Shown here one piece after another: positions 11,111 through 21,619 of a stretch of 64,000 bases of DNA (the first letter of the stretch is position 1; each line of letters opens with the position of its first letter). Under the pieces are notes generated by a model. The model was not told the origin of the DNA and made no database searches. It worked only from the letters and a program-made list of their open reading frames with translations. Source of the stretch: Palaemon carinicauda. Lineage: Eukaryota > Arthropoda > Malacostraca > Decapoda > Palaemonidae. The translations under genes and the position numbers were made by a program. The stretch spans positions 80,441,953-80,505,952 of the forward strand of contig NC_090729.1 of the NCBI RefSeq assembly GCF_036898095.1, read 5' to 3'.

Positions 11111-13047
11111 TTAGAACCCCTTCATGATACAAACTTGTGTTATACTCAATCCACTACAGATATCCTTATATAGTTTACAATTTGCGTATTTTCCACATAA
11201 GTCCCCGCTTGTCATTAAAATCTCTAAAACCTTAATAGGTATTGGGTGTTTCTTGGTATTGTGTGCAATATCCTTTGCTGTAAGCGGTAAATCATATACA
11301 GACATTAACAATATACTCTCATCATACTCTCCTGGTGCTTTGTCTACTGGAAATCTATATAAAGCCTCAGCATTACCGATGTTTGATGTAGGACGATATT
11401 TCAAATCATAATGATATGCGGCTGGCATTTGTAGTCTAGCAGCAACTAACGTAGTTAAACTTGCTTTTGGAATCAATATTTGCTAGTAGGAGTTTGTGAT
11501 CTGTAACAAGTGTGAAATTTTTCCTTCCATGGAGATACATAGGAAATTTCTTAACACGATACATTAACGCTGAACCTTCCTTTTCTATTTAATATTAATT
11601 CCTTCTTGCCTTGTTCAATACTTAAAAAGCTAATACAATCTTTTTTATGTTCCATCTGGCATTACATGAGATATAACTGCACCTAAACCTTTGTTTGATG
11701 CGTCACATACTAATTTAACTGGTGAATTTATTTGATGTTGTACTAAAAATGTAGGTGATGTTATTTCCAGCTTGATTCTTTCAAAAGATTTCTTACAATC
11801 TTTTGTCCAGTTCCACTCTGCACCCTTATTCAACAAGTTTTACGATGGATGTGCGTTGTAGATAAATTCTAAAAAAGTTCCCATAAGATAATACTCAATC
11901 TAAAAATTACTGTGATTCATTAACATTTTCTTATACTTTTGTTGAATATAGTGCTTTAATTTTTGCCTTAGTCTTTTGAATACCTTTACCATAATTACAA
12001 AAACCAAAGTAATCCACTGAATTAACTTCCTAAATACATTTACCTTTATTCACTCTAATATTATGTTCTTTCAACTTCTTCAGAACTGTACGTAATATTT
12101 CTCCATTTTCTCTTTCATCTTTATCAGAGACTAAAATATCAACTATGAAAATGAATACATCTTGCATTCCTGAAAAATTCTCTTCCATAGTTTGTTGCCT
12201 TATAGCTGGACTAATTGCTACTCCATAAGGCAATCTCTTAGGCCTCTACAAACCTAAGGATGTATTTACTGTACATAATTTTTGTGACTTTTAATCCATG
12301 GCAAACTGTTGAATGTTTGTCTAATATCCAACTTAGAAAATACTGACATCCTGACATAGTTACAAGCATGTCTTTTGGATTTGGTAATGGATGTTGAGCT
12401 ACCTGAAGCTGTGGATTCAACGTTACCTTGTATTCTCTACATAACCTAACCTGACCATTTTCCTTCACAAAAAGAACTAATGGTGTAGCCCAATATGAGT
12501 AGGTAACCTTTTCCTATGAGCCTTCACTTTCTCACGTTATGATTTATGTTTCAACTGCACTTTTCAGTTCATATGGCACTGGTCTTGGAGCAGGAAATCT
12601 AAGAGTTCTATAAGATTTGAAAACTAAAATTGCTTCTGCGTTCTTTACTGCACCCACTTTATCTCCAAATACATCTTGATACTCTGATCGGAGATTATCC
12701 AGAGACACTTAATTCTTGTGTTAATCTTATGTACCTGTAACCTTGAAAATACAAGGCCATTTTAATTTCAAATACTGTAAACAATCCAAACCTAGTCAAG
12801 TCTGTCCTTTACCAATAACAACGGTTAATGGTATTCTCTGTAACTTCTGTTCTTTATACTGTACTTTTATGTTTGAAGCATTTATTATCTGAATATGAAA
12901 GCTATTATAACCTTTCAAAACTCTGTTCGTACCTTCTAATAACAAATTAGGAATGGTTTTAGGTGTTTTCTCAGACATAAGTGATACATCAGCTGCTGTG
13001 TCAACAAGCATTATAATTCGTTTACAATTTATAACCACTTCTACCAA
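11111..13047 (-). pseudogene. Ty3/gypsy pol remnant: protease, RT, RNase H
   Basis: Three pol domains appear in order on the minus strand. The protease is at about 12796-13047, where the active-site motif reads LVDTAADVSL instead of the usual DTG/DSG. RT fragments follow at 12238-12468 (ENGQVRLCREYKVTLNPQ) and 12030-12233 (PYGVAISPAIRQQTMEE, then FIFIVDILV). The latter replaces the YxDD active site and has lost one Asp. RNase H starts at 11645-11836 (WNWTKDCKKSFERIK, then LVCDASNKGLGAVI). Its end plus linker is at 11111-11476 (YRPTSNIGNAEALYRFP). Stops and frameshifts separate all blocks. The element is a fossil. The RT and RNase H style recalls the mag-like side of Ty3/gypsy, but this is a weak impression. 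Confidence 0.75.
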
Positions 13048-13199
13048 TATGTGTTTCTTTGCATCTTTGTTGACAGAATTTATTCAAAAAGCAAATTAAA
13101 ATTCTGACCTACCCTGGTTATCATGAAAATATTCCGTATCATATTCTTAATCTATAGAATTAACCGTAGCATTTATTTTCTTTGCGTACTGCTAGAAAA

Positions 13200-14033
13200 T
13201 TTACAAACATTTGCAAAATAGCCCATCATTCTACAATTCAGACATGTGTGTCCCGTAGCAGAGTATTTCCTTACCTCATGTGTAAGATGATCAGTTTTAA
13301 CACACTTATAGCATTAAGGTTTTTCCTGTTGTTTCTGAATATAGGTCCGATTCTGATATTTATGAACAATAAAGTTAGGCAATTTCCTATGACTAGGGTT
13401 TGACGTACTTATTCTATGATTCTCATTGTCTTTCAACTTTATCCTTTCTTGGTAATTTTAGAATTTTCCTATTTTTTTTTTTTTTTTTTTTTTTTTTATG
13501 AATACCTATTATATTACTTTGCCTAGTTGATGTTTCTTATGCTGTGCCTATCATCAATACTTTATCTAGTGTTAAGTCTTTATGTTGCAGTAATTTTTTT
13601 CTTAGCTCTTGTGATGTGAATTGGGCAATAATTTTATCTGTGCCTACATTTTCTAATTCTAGAGATTCACACGAAACTGCTAAATTCTCAAGTCTAGACA
13701 CAAATGCATACAAGCTTTCATTTTCTTTCTGATATGCCTGTGGTGTGAATTGTTACCTTTAAAAAACATTATTGACCTGAGGAGCAATTATGTGGTGAGA
13801 GCCTTAATTGCAGCTTCACTTTTGTCACGGGAAGGTTGCAGTGTATTAAACACTTCCCAAACCTATCTACCTGCCTTGCAAAGTAATAACCCCTTTTTAT
13901 GTACATCTTCCATACTACCTTATGCTTATAAATATATCTTAGATTCCTCACACCACTGTTGCCATTGTGTTGCAACAGAAATTAGTTCAGAAATAATGCT
14001 AAGTATTTCAGGATGTTCAATGCCTGGAGCCAT
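13200..14033 (-). pseudogene. Ty3/gypsy gag remnant with degenerate zinc knuckle
   Basis: Upstream (in minus sense) of the protease, the minus strand reads a CLNCRMMGYFANVC motif at about 13203-13245. This is a CCHC zinc knuckle with the His replaced by Tyr. Farther upstream an ATG at 14033 opens a short frame with HPEILSIISELI and WQQWCEESK before a stop, which resembles a capsid N-terminus. The middle is out of frame and includes a long poly-T run at about 13471-13497. No LTR was found to the right. Confidence 0.55.
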
Positions 14034-14431
14034 TCTGAATTATTACATGGAATAGGTTAAGACTAATGAAAACTACAAAATTAACTTGTAACTTCCTAAA
14101 TAGAGTTATTTCAAACCTAATTCCTATACTAATTGCACTTTTTTACCTTCATGAAACTAACTTTAGTAGTTCTACACTTTGTTCATGCAAAACTAATTCT
14201 GTCTTACAATAGATATTTACCTTAGCACCTCTCACAACTGGTAACAAATTTTACCCCTACATTGTTTGGTCCTAGCAAACAAAAATATTGATGTTTGACG
14301 TTAGTTTTTTTCTCAACAATGAACTTGAATGTAGCCTAAGATTGTATGTTCTTCTGGTTTGCTGTAGTCTCCTGTTGTGTGTTATTTTATTCCTCTAGTT
14401 GGCTCTCCTGCTGCTGCTTCTTCTGTGTCGA
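14034..14431. other. Short spacer, nothing recognised
   Basis: About 400 bases of AT-rich sequence between the gypsy gag remnant and the second AAT-tailed repeat. It may hold the 5' end of the gypsy element, but no LTR or primer-binding site could be identified. Confidence 0.35.
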
Positions 14432-15101
14432 AGGTAGTAGGTTGCTAAGGCACCAGCCACCCATTGAGATACTACTGCTAGAGAGTTAATAGGTCCTTTG
14501 ACTGGCCAGACAGTACTACACTGGAGCCTTATTTCTGGTTACGGCTCGTTTTCCGTTTGCATACACATATACCGAATAGTCTGGCACATTCTTTCCACAT
14601 TCTCCTCTGTCCTCATACACCTGACAACACTGAGATTACCAAACATTTATTCCTTACTCAAGGAGTTAACTACTGCACTGTAAATGTTCAATAGCTGCTT
14701 TCCTCTTGGTAAGGGTAGAAGAGACTCTTTAGCTATGGTAAGCTGCTCTTCTAGGAGAAGGACACTCCAAATTAAAACCACTATTCTCCAGTCTTGGGTA
14801 GTGCCATAGCCTCTGTACTATGGTCTTCCACTGTCTTGGGGTAGAGTTATCTTGCTTGAGGGTACACTCGGAGACACTATTCCATCTTATTTCTCTCCCT
14901 CTTGTTTTTTTTTTTTTTTTTTATAGTTTATATATGAATTTTTTTAATATTGTTACTGTTCTTAAAATATTCTATGCTCTTAATTACTTTTCATATAGTT
15001 TATTAATTTCCTTATTTCCTTTTCTCACTAGGCTACTTTTCTTGTTGGAGCCTTTGGGCTTATAGCATCCTGCTTTTCCAATTAAGGTTGTAGCTTAGCA
15101 A

Positions 15102-15184
<83 letters not shown>
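14432..15184 (+). repeat. AAT-tailed dispersed repeat, copy B
   Basis: The second and fuller copy of the repeat at 2527-3124, in the same orientation. It has the same start, the same CTTTCCTCTTGGTAAGGGTA block near 14700, and the same end (TTATAGCATCCTGCTTTTCC) before an AAT array. It has an extra segment near 14500-14600 with GGTTACGGCTCG. No coding content. Differences from copy A are frequent by eye, so the copies are not recent duplicates. Confidence 0.65.
15104..15184. repeat. (AAT)n microsatellite tail
   Basis: An uninterrupted AAT array of about 80 bases ending copy B of the dispersed repeat. Confidence 0.9.
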
Positions 15185-15188
<4 letters not shown>

Positions 15189-15454
15189 CAGGAGTTTGGT
15201 TCCCTTTAGACCACCCCTAGTATAACATTTGTTATTAATGTTGTTGAATTAGATTACCATCCTCAAACATACCGGGAATAATATCCATGAATTAGTGCTG
15301 TTCTACATATCCGATGTCACCGATTCTTCTTGGTAGGATTGAATGATACGTTTGTAATCTTAAATTATTTTCAATCTTTTAGCCGGACATTACTGCTGAG
15401 CTCAGAGTAGCTTATGCCTCTTGAGTGAGGACATCTTAAAACAAACTCTTGTAT

Positions 15455-15455
15455 G

Positions 15456-15490
<35 letters not shown>

Positions 15491-15508
15491 GTATATATAT
15501 ACATATAT
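15455..15508. repeat. (AC)n plus short (TA) tract
   Basis: An AC dinucleotide array of about 30 bases followed by mixed TA/TATG sequence that runs into the 3' end of the PLE arm. The 270 bases before it (15185-15454) show nothing recognisable. Confidence 0.85.
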
Positions 15509-15566
15509 GTTTTTTTCAAAAAGGCCCATAAAAGAAACACAGGAAATATGAATAAATCACACTATA

Positions 15567-15597
15567 TTTCGGTCAATAAACATCGACCCTCTTCAGG
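15567..15597 (-). ncRNA. Candidate hammerhead ribozyme core (PLE locus 1, minus arm)
   Basis: Read on the minus strand: CTGAAGA, a helix of GGGTC with GACC closing a loop, then GAAA. This is the CUGANGA / stem II / GAAA core of a hammerhead ribozyme. PLEs are known to carry such motifs. Stems I and III and the cleavage site could not be settled by eye. Confidence 0.5.
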
Positions 15598-15713
15598 ATG
15601 TACAGTAAAAGTAAGGAATACAGTGGAGAGTGACGGTTTATATATGAAAGCAAAAGGGTGTGTTCAATTGTTCTATAGTTGTTATAATTGCTGGAAGGAT
15701 TAGCCAAATTTAA

Positions 15714-17324
15714 TTACATCCAGGTGCGTGTTCTTATTGTTGAGCCGCTTGGAGGAAGTCTTGACCTCTGATGCATGTCTGGTGGTCGGTCTCCGTGGAT
15801 TATCTTCTTAATGATAGGGTTGAGAAGAGTATTGTCCACTGTGTCAGCTTTCCATTGGCCCCCAGATAGGTTTATTGTGCTTGATTGATTTATGATGGCT
15901 GATTCCAGGATTTTCCTTCTGTACGGACAGGCACTCTTAAAAAGCAAAGACGACTCACTCCAGTTAATCTGGTGCCCTAAATCCCTAAGGTGAATGAAAA
16001 TCCCCGAGTTTTCATACCCATATCTAACAGATCTTTTGTGTTCGGATAATCTTTGAGATAGCGAACGGCCAGTTTGCCCAACGTACACTTTTTCACAGTC
16101 CCTACATGGTATTTTGTAAACGCCGGCTTCTATTTCTCTTTTATTTTGATAAACATTAATAAGGGTGCTTCCTATGGTCTTTGGATATGAAAAAACAAAG
16201 GGGTTCTCAGTTTTGATATGATTTGTTATATTTTTAATACCTTCTATATATGGGAGTTTTATCTTATTTTTAAAATCTCTTTGGTTAGTAACATCATGAT
16301 CTTTATAATATATCGTGTTGGCTTTGTTGATGGCCTTTTCTATGACATACGTCGGGTAGAATAGCTGGGCGAGTTGTTTACGGATGATTTAAAATTCTTT
16401 ATTTAGGTAGGCTGGGGAACAAATTCTCAAACCTCTAAGAAATAGATTGCAAGCTACTCCAATTTTTACAGAAATGTCGTGATAACTAAAGAAATGAATG
16501 TAGGAAATAGAGAAAGTTGGTTTTCTATACACAGTGAAATTATATCCCGTCGATTCCCTTATAATTAGTATGTCCAAAAAAGCTAATTTTCCATCTTTTT
16601 CCCATTCAGTTTTAAATTTTATGCTAGGGACTAGGGAATTTAGATTATTGAAAAATATATTGAAATCTCCCCAGCTATCATCCCAATATGTGAAAATGTC
16701 ATCCACATAGCGTTGCCAAACCATGTTCGTAGGTTTAATTGTTGTTAAAATTTCTGTTTCAAAGTATTCCATGTAGAGGTTAGCTAAAATTGGAGATAAC
16801 GGACTGCCCATACTACAACCAAATTTCTGTTTGTAAAAATTTCCATTGAAAGAGAAAACGTTATTTGACACGCTTAGTTTAATTAACTTAATTGTTTTTT
16901 CAATACCGAGGGGGAAGTGATCTTCGTAAGGGATTAATTTTTCCCTCAAAAAACCTAATACGTCGTTGATCGGGACCTTTGTAAATAGGGATTCTACGTC
17001 AAGACTCAAGAGTTTTACATTGTTTACCGGGATATTTAATCTATTGAATTTCTGGATGAAGTCCTCTGCATGCTTAATATGAGCTGAAGAAAAGCTCCCT
17101 AGAAAGGGAGACAGCAAGTCTGCTAACCATTTTGATATATTATATATAGATGACCCTTTACATGAGACGATTGGGCGTAAGGGAATACCGTCCTTATGAG
17201 TTTTTGGGAGCCCGTAAAAATATGGCAACGAAGGGTTCATGACTTTGAATTTTTCTAAGACCTCGATGTCTTTTTTATTATTTCCGATTTTTCTTACGGA
17301 TTTGAAAAACTCGGGGATTTTCAT
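15714..17324 (-). pseudogene. PLE reverse transcriptase / GIY-YIG endonuclease, one internal stop
   Basis: The minus-strand frame carries the PLE RT core: PYFYGLPKTHKDGIPLRPIV, SLDVESLFTKVP, GCSMGSPLSPILANLYMEYF, the active site QRYVDDIF and FLDILI. At the C-terminus is a GIY-YIG nuclease, with KVPCRDCEKVYVGQTGRSL-type residues and CRDC as the likely metal-binding pair. Together these would reverse-transcribe the element RNA and nick the target. One in-frame TAA at 16389-16391 splits the frame; the arm at 28127-29824 has a Glu codon there. The N-terminal part is absent because the arm is truncated at the head-to-head junction. The apparent initiator Met at the 17324 end is created by the junction and is not a natural start. 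Confidence 0.85.
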
Positions 17325-17604
17325 TCACCTTAGGGATTTAGGGCACCAGATTAACTGGAGTGAGTCGTCTTTGCTTTTTAAGAGTACCTGTCCGTACAGA
17401 AGGAAAATCCTGGAATCAGCCATCATAAATCAATCAAGCACAATAAACCTATCTGGGGGCCAATGGAAAGCTGACACAGTGGACAATACTCTTCTCAACC
17501 CTATCATTAAGAAGATAATCCACGGAGACCGACCACCAGACATGCATCAGAGGTCAAGACTTCCTCCAAGCGGCTCAACAATAAGAACACGCACCTGGAT
17601 GTAA
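17303..17604 (+). pseudogene. PLE GIY-YIG C-terminal fragment
   Basis: Plus-strand fragment starting at ENSGIFIHLRDLGHQINW and running to the family's common C-terminus (GSTIRTRTWM, stop at 17602-17604). It is the same protein end as in the other three PLE arms. The frame that appears to begin at 17239 reads antisense PLE sequence before the junction, so its N-terminal 20 residues or so are chimeric and meaningless. It lacks the GIY and YIG motifs, so it could not function as a nuclease. Confidence 0.85.
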
Positions 17605-17720
17605 TTAAATTTGGCTAATCCTTCCAGCAATTATAACAACTATAGAACAATTGAACACATCCTTTTGCTTTCATATATAAACCGTCACTCTCCACTGTAT
17701 TCCTTACTTTTACTGTACAT

Positions 17721-17751
17721 CCTGAAGAGGGTCGATGTTTTTTGACCGAAA
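17721..17751 (+). ncRNA. Candidate hammerhead ribozyme core (PLE locus 1, plus arm)
   Basis: The same core on the plus strand: CTGAAGA at 17722-17728 and GAAA at 17748-17751. The loop has one base changed relative to the other arms, but the stem II pairing (GGGTC/GACC) is kept. Confidence 0.5.
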
Positions 17752-17840
17752 TATAGTGTGATTTATTCATATTTCCTGTGTTTCTTTTACGGGCCTTTTT
17801 GAAAAAAACATGTTAAACTGTTCGATTACAGTTATAAATA

Positions 17841-17843
<3 letters not shown>

Positions 17844-17926
<83 letters not shown>
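17844..17926. repeat. (TA)n microsatellite
   Basis: A pure TA array of about 80 bases that starts directly at the 3' end of the plus-strand PLE arm. Confidence 0.95.
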
Positions 17927-17929
<3 letters not shown>

Positions 17930-18994
17930 TCTCTCTTAAAAGACTAGATCCTACTGTAATACAAAAGTAAGAAGAGTCACATCCTTTGAAGCAATCAATA
18001 AATGATTCAATCCTACTACACTTATAACTAATGTTGAAACTTGTTCTATCAATGAAATACTGTGCAGCATGACCTTTTATACACATAGTGCATATGAATC
18101 ACAGTGAAAATACATAACACTCAAGGAAAACTAAATGTTATTATTTATGCTATAATCTTCAATTAGATATTGTAAAAATTGACTTTCGTAAAATATTTTT
18201 TTTCCCACCCAAACATCTCAAGATAACTCATCCATGAAGCTAATATTAATTGACATATCCCTGCTAATACAGATACTCAAACGCAACGCCTAAAATAATG
18301 CCCCCGTGGATTAGTTTATTTCATAAGCTCCTTATGATAAAAATTTTTAGAATATTGTAATTCTCCCTCATGAATAATACTATACTTCTGTATAAACACG
18401 AATAAGGCGAGGTTGAAGAGGGTCAACACCTATGATAATGAAATGAAGAAAAGAATAAATAAATAAAAGAGCAAGAATGGGAGTTAGTATCAATTTCTTG
18501 GGATGGATGTAGGCTGAAGGGCCAGGGGAGCTTGTTAAATTGTCGGGCGTATTCACAAGTAATGATTATGTTGAAATATTGGATAAAATGTTCTTGTTTA
18601 CAGTGAGACCTAAGGCTATTCCCAGTGCACTCCCTATTGTTTCGGTGGTTGACAATATCCTGATTTAAAGAGTCAAGTGTTGAAAATAGTTTGAATTAAC
18701 ACTAAGAAATGAACTTTATAGTTGGCCAGTTAAGGGATGTGCCCTGATTCCCTCAGAGAACCTACTAGCAAATATGGCTTGTAACTAGAAAGTAGGTAAA
18801 CAGCGTAACAGCTAAGCCATCGAAACGGAAGCCCCTGGGAATGGCACTCAATTCAACGTGACCTGAATATATGCCAAAATATAGTTTTTGGAATGTCGGG
18901 GCATCTCGATGGAGTGGGATGGATATCTCACTAAAAATGGCATATTTATTAACTTTTACCTTTTGTATATTAATTACATACTTGAATAATAAAT

Positions 18995-18996
<2 letters not shown>
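17927..18996. other. Non-element DNA island, no gene recognised
   Basis: About 1.07 kb between two TA arrays. There is no frame with recognisable motifs and no match to other parts of the window. It is probably older host sequence that separates the first PLE pair from the DIRS element. Confidence 0.5.

Positions 18997-19082
<86 letters not shown>
18997..19082. repeat. (TA)n microsatellite
   Basis: A TA array of about 85 bases ending directly at the left end of the DIRS1-like element. The matching array at 27822-27922 flanks the other end, so the element appears to have landed inside one TA array. Confidence 0.95.
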
Positions 19083-19086
<4 letters not shown>

Positions 19087-19423
19087 GGCTCAAGCCATGT
19101 CGTCCTGATGGAAGTTCCTACAGGGTAGCTTCCTAGGGTATATTACAACTATGGCGATATTCCCAGAGAATTTACCTTAAGGTACCAGAATTCTAACTCC
19201 TGGAGCGAGTATCCCTCGTGAAAGGGATATCGCGACATATCAGAGGACGTATTCTAGACACGTCACATGGCAATCTACGACCTGAACAGAGATTTCGTCT
19301 CGTAGGAGGGAGATTGACGAGATACGAATTCGGGAAAGAAAAAGGGGAGCCGCTCCCAAGGCTTCCCTATCCCCCGATTCGTATGCGTGCCTGGCGCCAA
19401 TCCTGGCGCCATCTGTATTCCTT
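19083..19423 (+). repeat. Left inverted terminal repeat of DIRS copy 1
   Basis: About 340 bases whose reverse complement is found at 27449-27780. The 119-residue frame inside it (19218-19577) has a mirror frame at 27445-27654 only because of the inverted repeat, and should not be called a gene. Confidence 0.85.
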
Positions 19424-20562
19424 TATGCGTAGCTTAACAACTCGCTGTTTTTTTCCTGTTTTTCTCGCAAATCTTGGATTTATTCAGCTTTTCATGGCTT
19501 CTCCGTCTTCGTTGGCCTCGGATAAGTTGAGTATAGTGTCTGTTATGTATAAATGTAGGCTCTTGGTAAAATTTTGAGTGATTAATAGGATTAATCTTTG
19601 ATACAAGAGCCGTAGCCTACCAGAGGTGTCCTGGACACTGTCACTCGCTAGGTATAAATTAGTTAGTCAGAGTGACATTCCTGGTTGTTTTGCTTTAATA
19701 AATTTTAGCTATTTAGCTTTACATAGGATTTCCTTTCGTGCTTAGTATTATTTGGCGAAGTATTCGCCATTCTGGCCTACGCTAGGCCATGTAGCCTAGT
19801 CGTTTGGTCCTAGTACTTAATGCATGATTTTGGTTTTTCCGAGTGTAATTAAAATTTTATTGAAGCTTTAGGCTATATTTTATACATTTTAGACTGTGTG
19901 GAATATTTCCAAGATTGTATACGTGAGAGTTTCGGTGAATTAGGTAATCGATTCTCTTGGTGCCTAGGCTAATTGCTTATGGAGCCTTAGTATACTTTAT
20001 CATACTCCCCGGTTGCTTTCTTTTCTTCGGAGAAGGTATGCAATCCCTTTCCCTCTGTTTAAGCCTTGGGCTTATCCCTAAGTGGTTTTTTTCCGAATTT
20101 ATTTTCGATAAAACTATACTAGGGTGTTACTGTACCTTCCTGTTCCAGCAAAGTCTGGTTCAAAGAGGGACAGAACAACAGAGTTTTTAGTCTGAGTCCG
20201 TGTTGTCTGGCTTGGGGCAGAGTCCCCCTCGCTGACCTAACACTTACAAAGGGAGCTTAGCTCCCTTAGGTCACTACCGAAGGTTTCTGTAAGTTATGAT
20301 TCCTTCTTTTGTGATCGACCAGACTAAGTCCTGTTGCTGTTCTCGGGGGAGGATAAGTTCTTCCCTTGGGAGTAGCAACGCCTTCCTTGCTTTGGTGCTC
20401 TGGAAGCTGGCAAGTATTGCTGGCCCTTTCCCTTAGATCTCCCTTAGGCTAAGACAAAGTTCTTGGCTGCGGGTGATATGTCACTAAAGCAAGGTTGGCA
20501 GGACCCTCTTGTCCCTTCCCCCTCTATCTCCGTAATGGCCTAGCCATTACTGTACTGTACCT

Positions 20563-21222
20563 TGCCGGCCGGCAGAGCTGGCCGGCAGGGGTATTACTGT
20601 ACTGTATGTCATTCTACTTCTGGACCTAGTATAGGTTGGGATGTGGAATTGACTAAGCCCATTGCCGGCCGGCAGAGATGCTGGCCGGCAAGGGTCTTAT
20701 GTTTTCGAGTGCTGCCCGGACCTCTCTTGGTCCCTCATCCATGCCTGCCGGCAGAGCCGGACGGCATTGGTCAAGGAAGCCTGAATTAAGTTTCTCCCCT
20801 TCCTTATATGCACTCTTTCGGTTGCCGGGCTTGGGGGGTTGTGTACACTCTTATCCAGGCATCCATTCTATTTTCTTCTAGTGCTGTACCTGTCCCGGCT
20901 GCCGGCCTATGAGGTCGGCAGCCGGGCAGGTGTAGTCTTCTGGTTCTTTTGCTGCCGGCTGGCATCGGTCTTGTACCTTTGCCGGCCGGCTTATGTCAGT
21001 CCTTGTCTGACGGTCACCAAGAGTGTGGCCGGCAGCTGGGTACTACCTTGTGTAGTTGCTGGCCGGCAGTCATTGCCGGCCAACACTGGCTGTTGCCGGC
21101 CGGCAGCTGCTGCCGCCGGCACAGGCATTTGAACCAGAGTGCTGCCGCCCTATAGCTGTTAAGTAGTATACTTTAAAGCTAGTTGTGGTGTGTGCCGGCC
21201 GGCAAAGGCAGGCCGGCACACA
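20563..21222 (+). other. CCGG-rich palindromic leader of DIRS copy 1
   Basis: The untranslated leader (19424-21619) contains a 660-base stretch with more than ten occurrences of GCCGGC or CCGGCCGG-type palindromes, often paired so that they can form hairpins. One example is GTGTGCCGGCC with GGCCGGCACAC at the end of the stretch (about 21189-21222). The rest of the leader has no coding signal. It could be an RNA structure for packaging or translation, or a promoter region; the sequence does not decide. Confidence 0.55.
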
Positions 21223-21616
21223 TCCTCCTATACTGTACTAGTATTCTTCTGTATAGCATATACAGTAAGAAGAAAACTATAGTAAAGGTTTAGGTACAGC
21301 ACTGTATCTTCTAACACTATTGTGTTTTCTTGCACAGCCCTTTGCTGTTGCCCTCAGATAGGAAGCAGAGTTCTTCCCTGTCTATTATCCAGGATTTTAA
21401 AATCATTGCCTAGGTGTGAGCTCCACCTGTTTCCTCTGGAAACCTTGCATTGGTTACTCTAGTAGAGATAAACCATTTTGATTTTATTATCTGGAAGGCT
21501 GCAACAATGGGTTGTGAGGGAAACACAAGTGTGTGTCTTTCCTTTGTGAATTGTTATGCTATACATATCCAGTGATACATAGTTCACTTGATACTCATGG
21601 AAATTTCTTCTCTTTA

Positions 21617-21619
21617 CAG
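21617..21619 (+). promoter_or_regulatory. Likely 3' splice site before DIRS gag
   Basis: A pyrimidine-rich run (TTTCTTCTCTTTACAG) ends here, and the Gag homology begins at the next base. The minus-strand copy at 57200 has the same arrangement (CTCTTTCTCTTACAG then GAGGAG). Neither Gag frame has an ATG near its start, which supports an upstream exon supplying the initiator. Confidence 0.55.

Larger units (their letters stand above)
15509..17843. mobile_element. Penelope-like element pair, head-to-head (locus 1)
   Basis: Two 5'-truncated fragments of one PLE family meet head to head near 17303-17309. The left arm (about 15509-17309) is on the minus strand and carries RT plus GIY-YIG. The right arm (about 17303-17843) is on the plus strand and carries only the last part of the GIY-YIG region and the 3' tail. 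Both 3' ends therefore face outward. The arms share about five bases (GAAAA) at the join, so the junction looks like a microhomology join of two 5'-truncated copies. The outer ends abut simple repeats: AC/TA at left and (TA)n at right. The sequence is nearly identical to locus 2, so activity was recent on a genome time scale. Confidence 0.8.

Noticed and set aside
17239..17604. 121-residue plus frame as a new small gene
   Set aside because: Its start reads antisense PLE sequence and its end is PLE GIY-YIG; the fusion is created by the head-to-head junction.
19218..19577. 119-residue frame repeated in mirror form at 27445-27654
   Set aside because: It lies in the DIRS inverted terminal repeats; the duplication is structural and not coding.
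20563..21222. CRISPR-like array in the CCGG repeat cluster
   Set aside because: Repeats are short palindromes with irregular spacing, in a eukaryotic retroelement leader; no cas genes.
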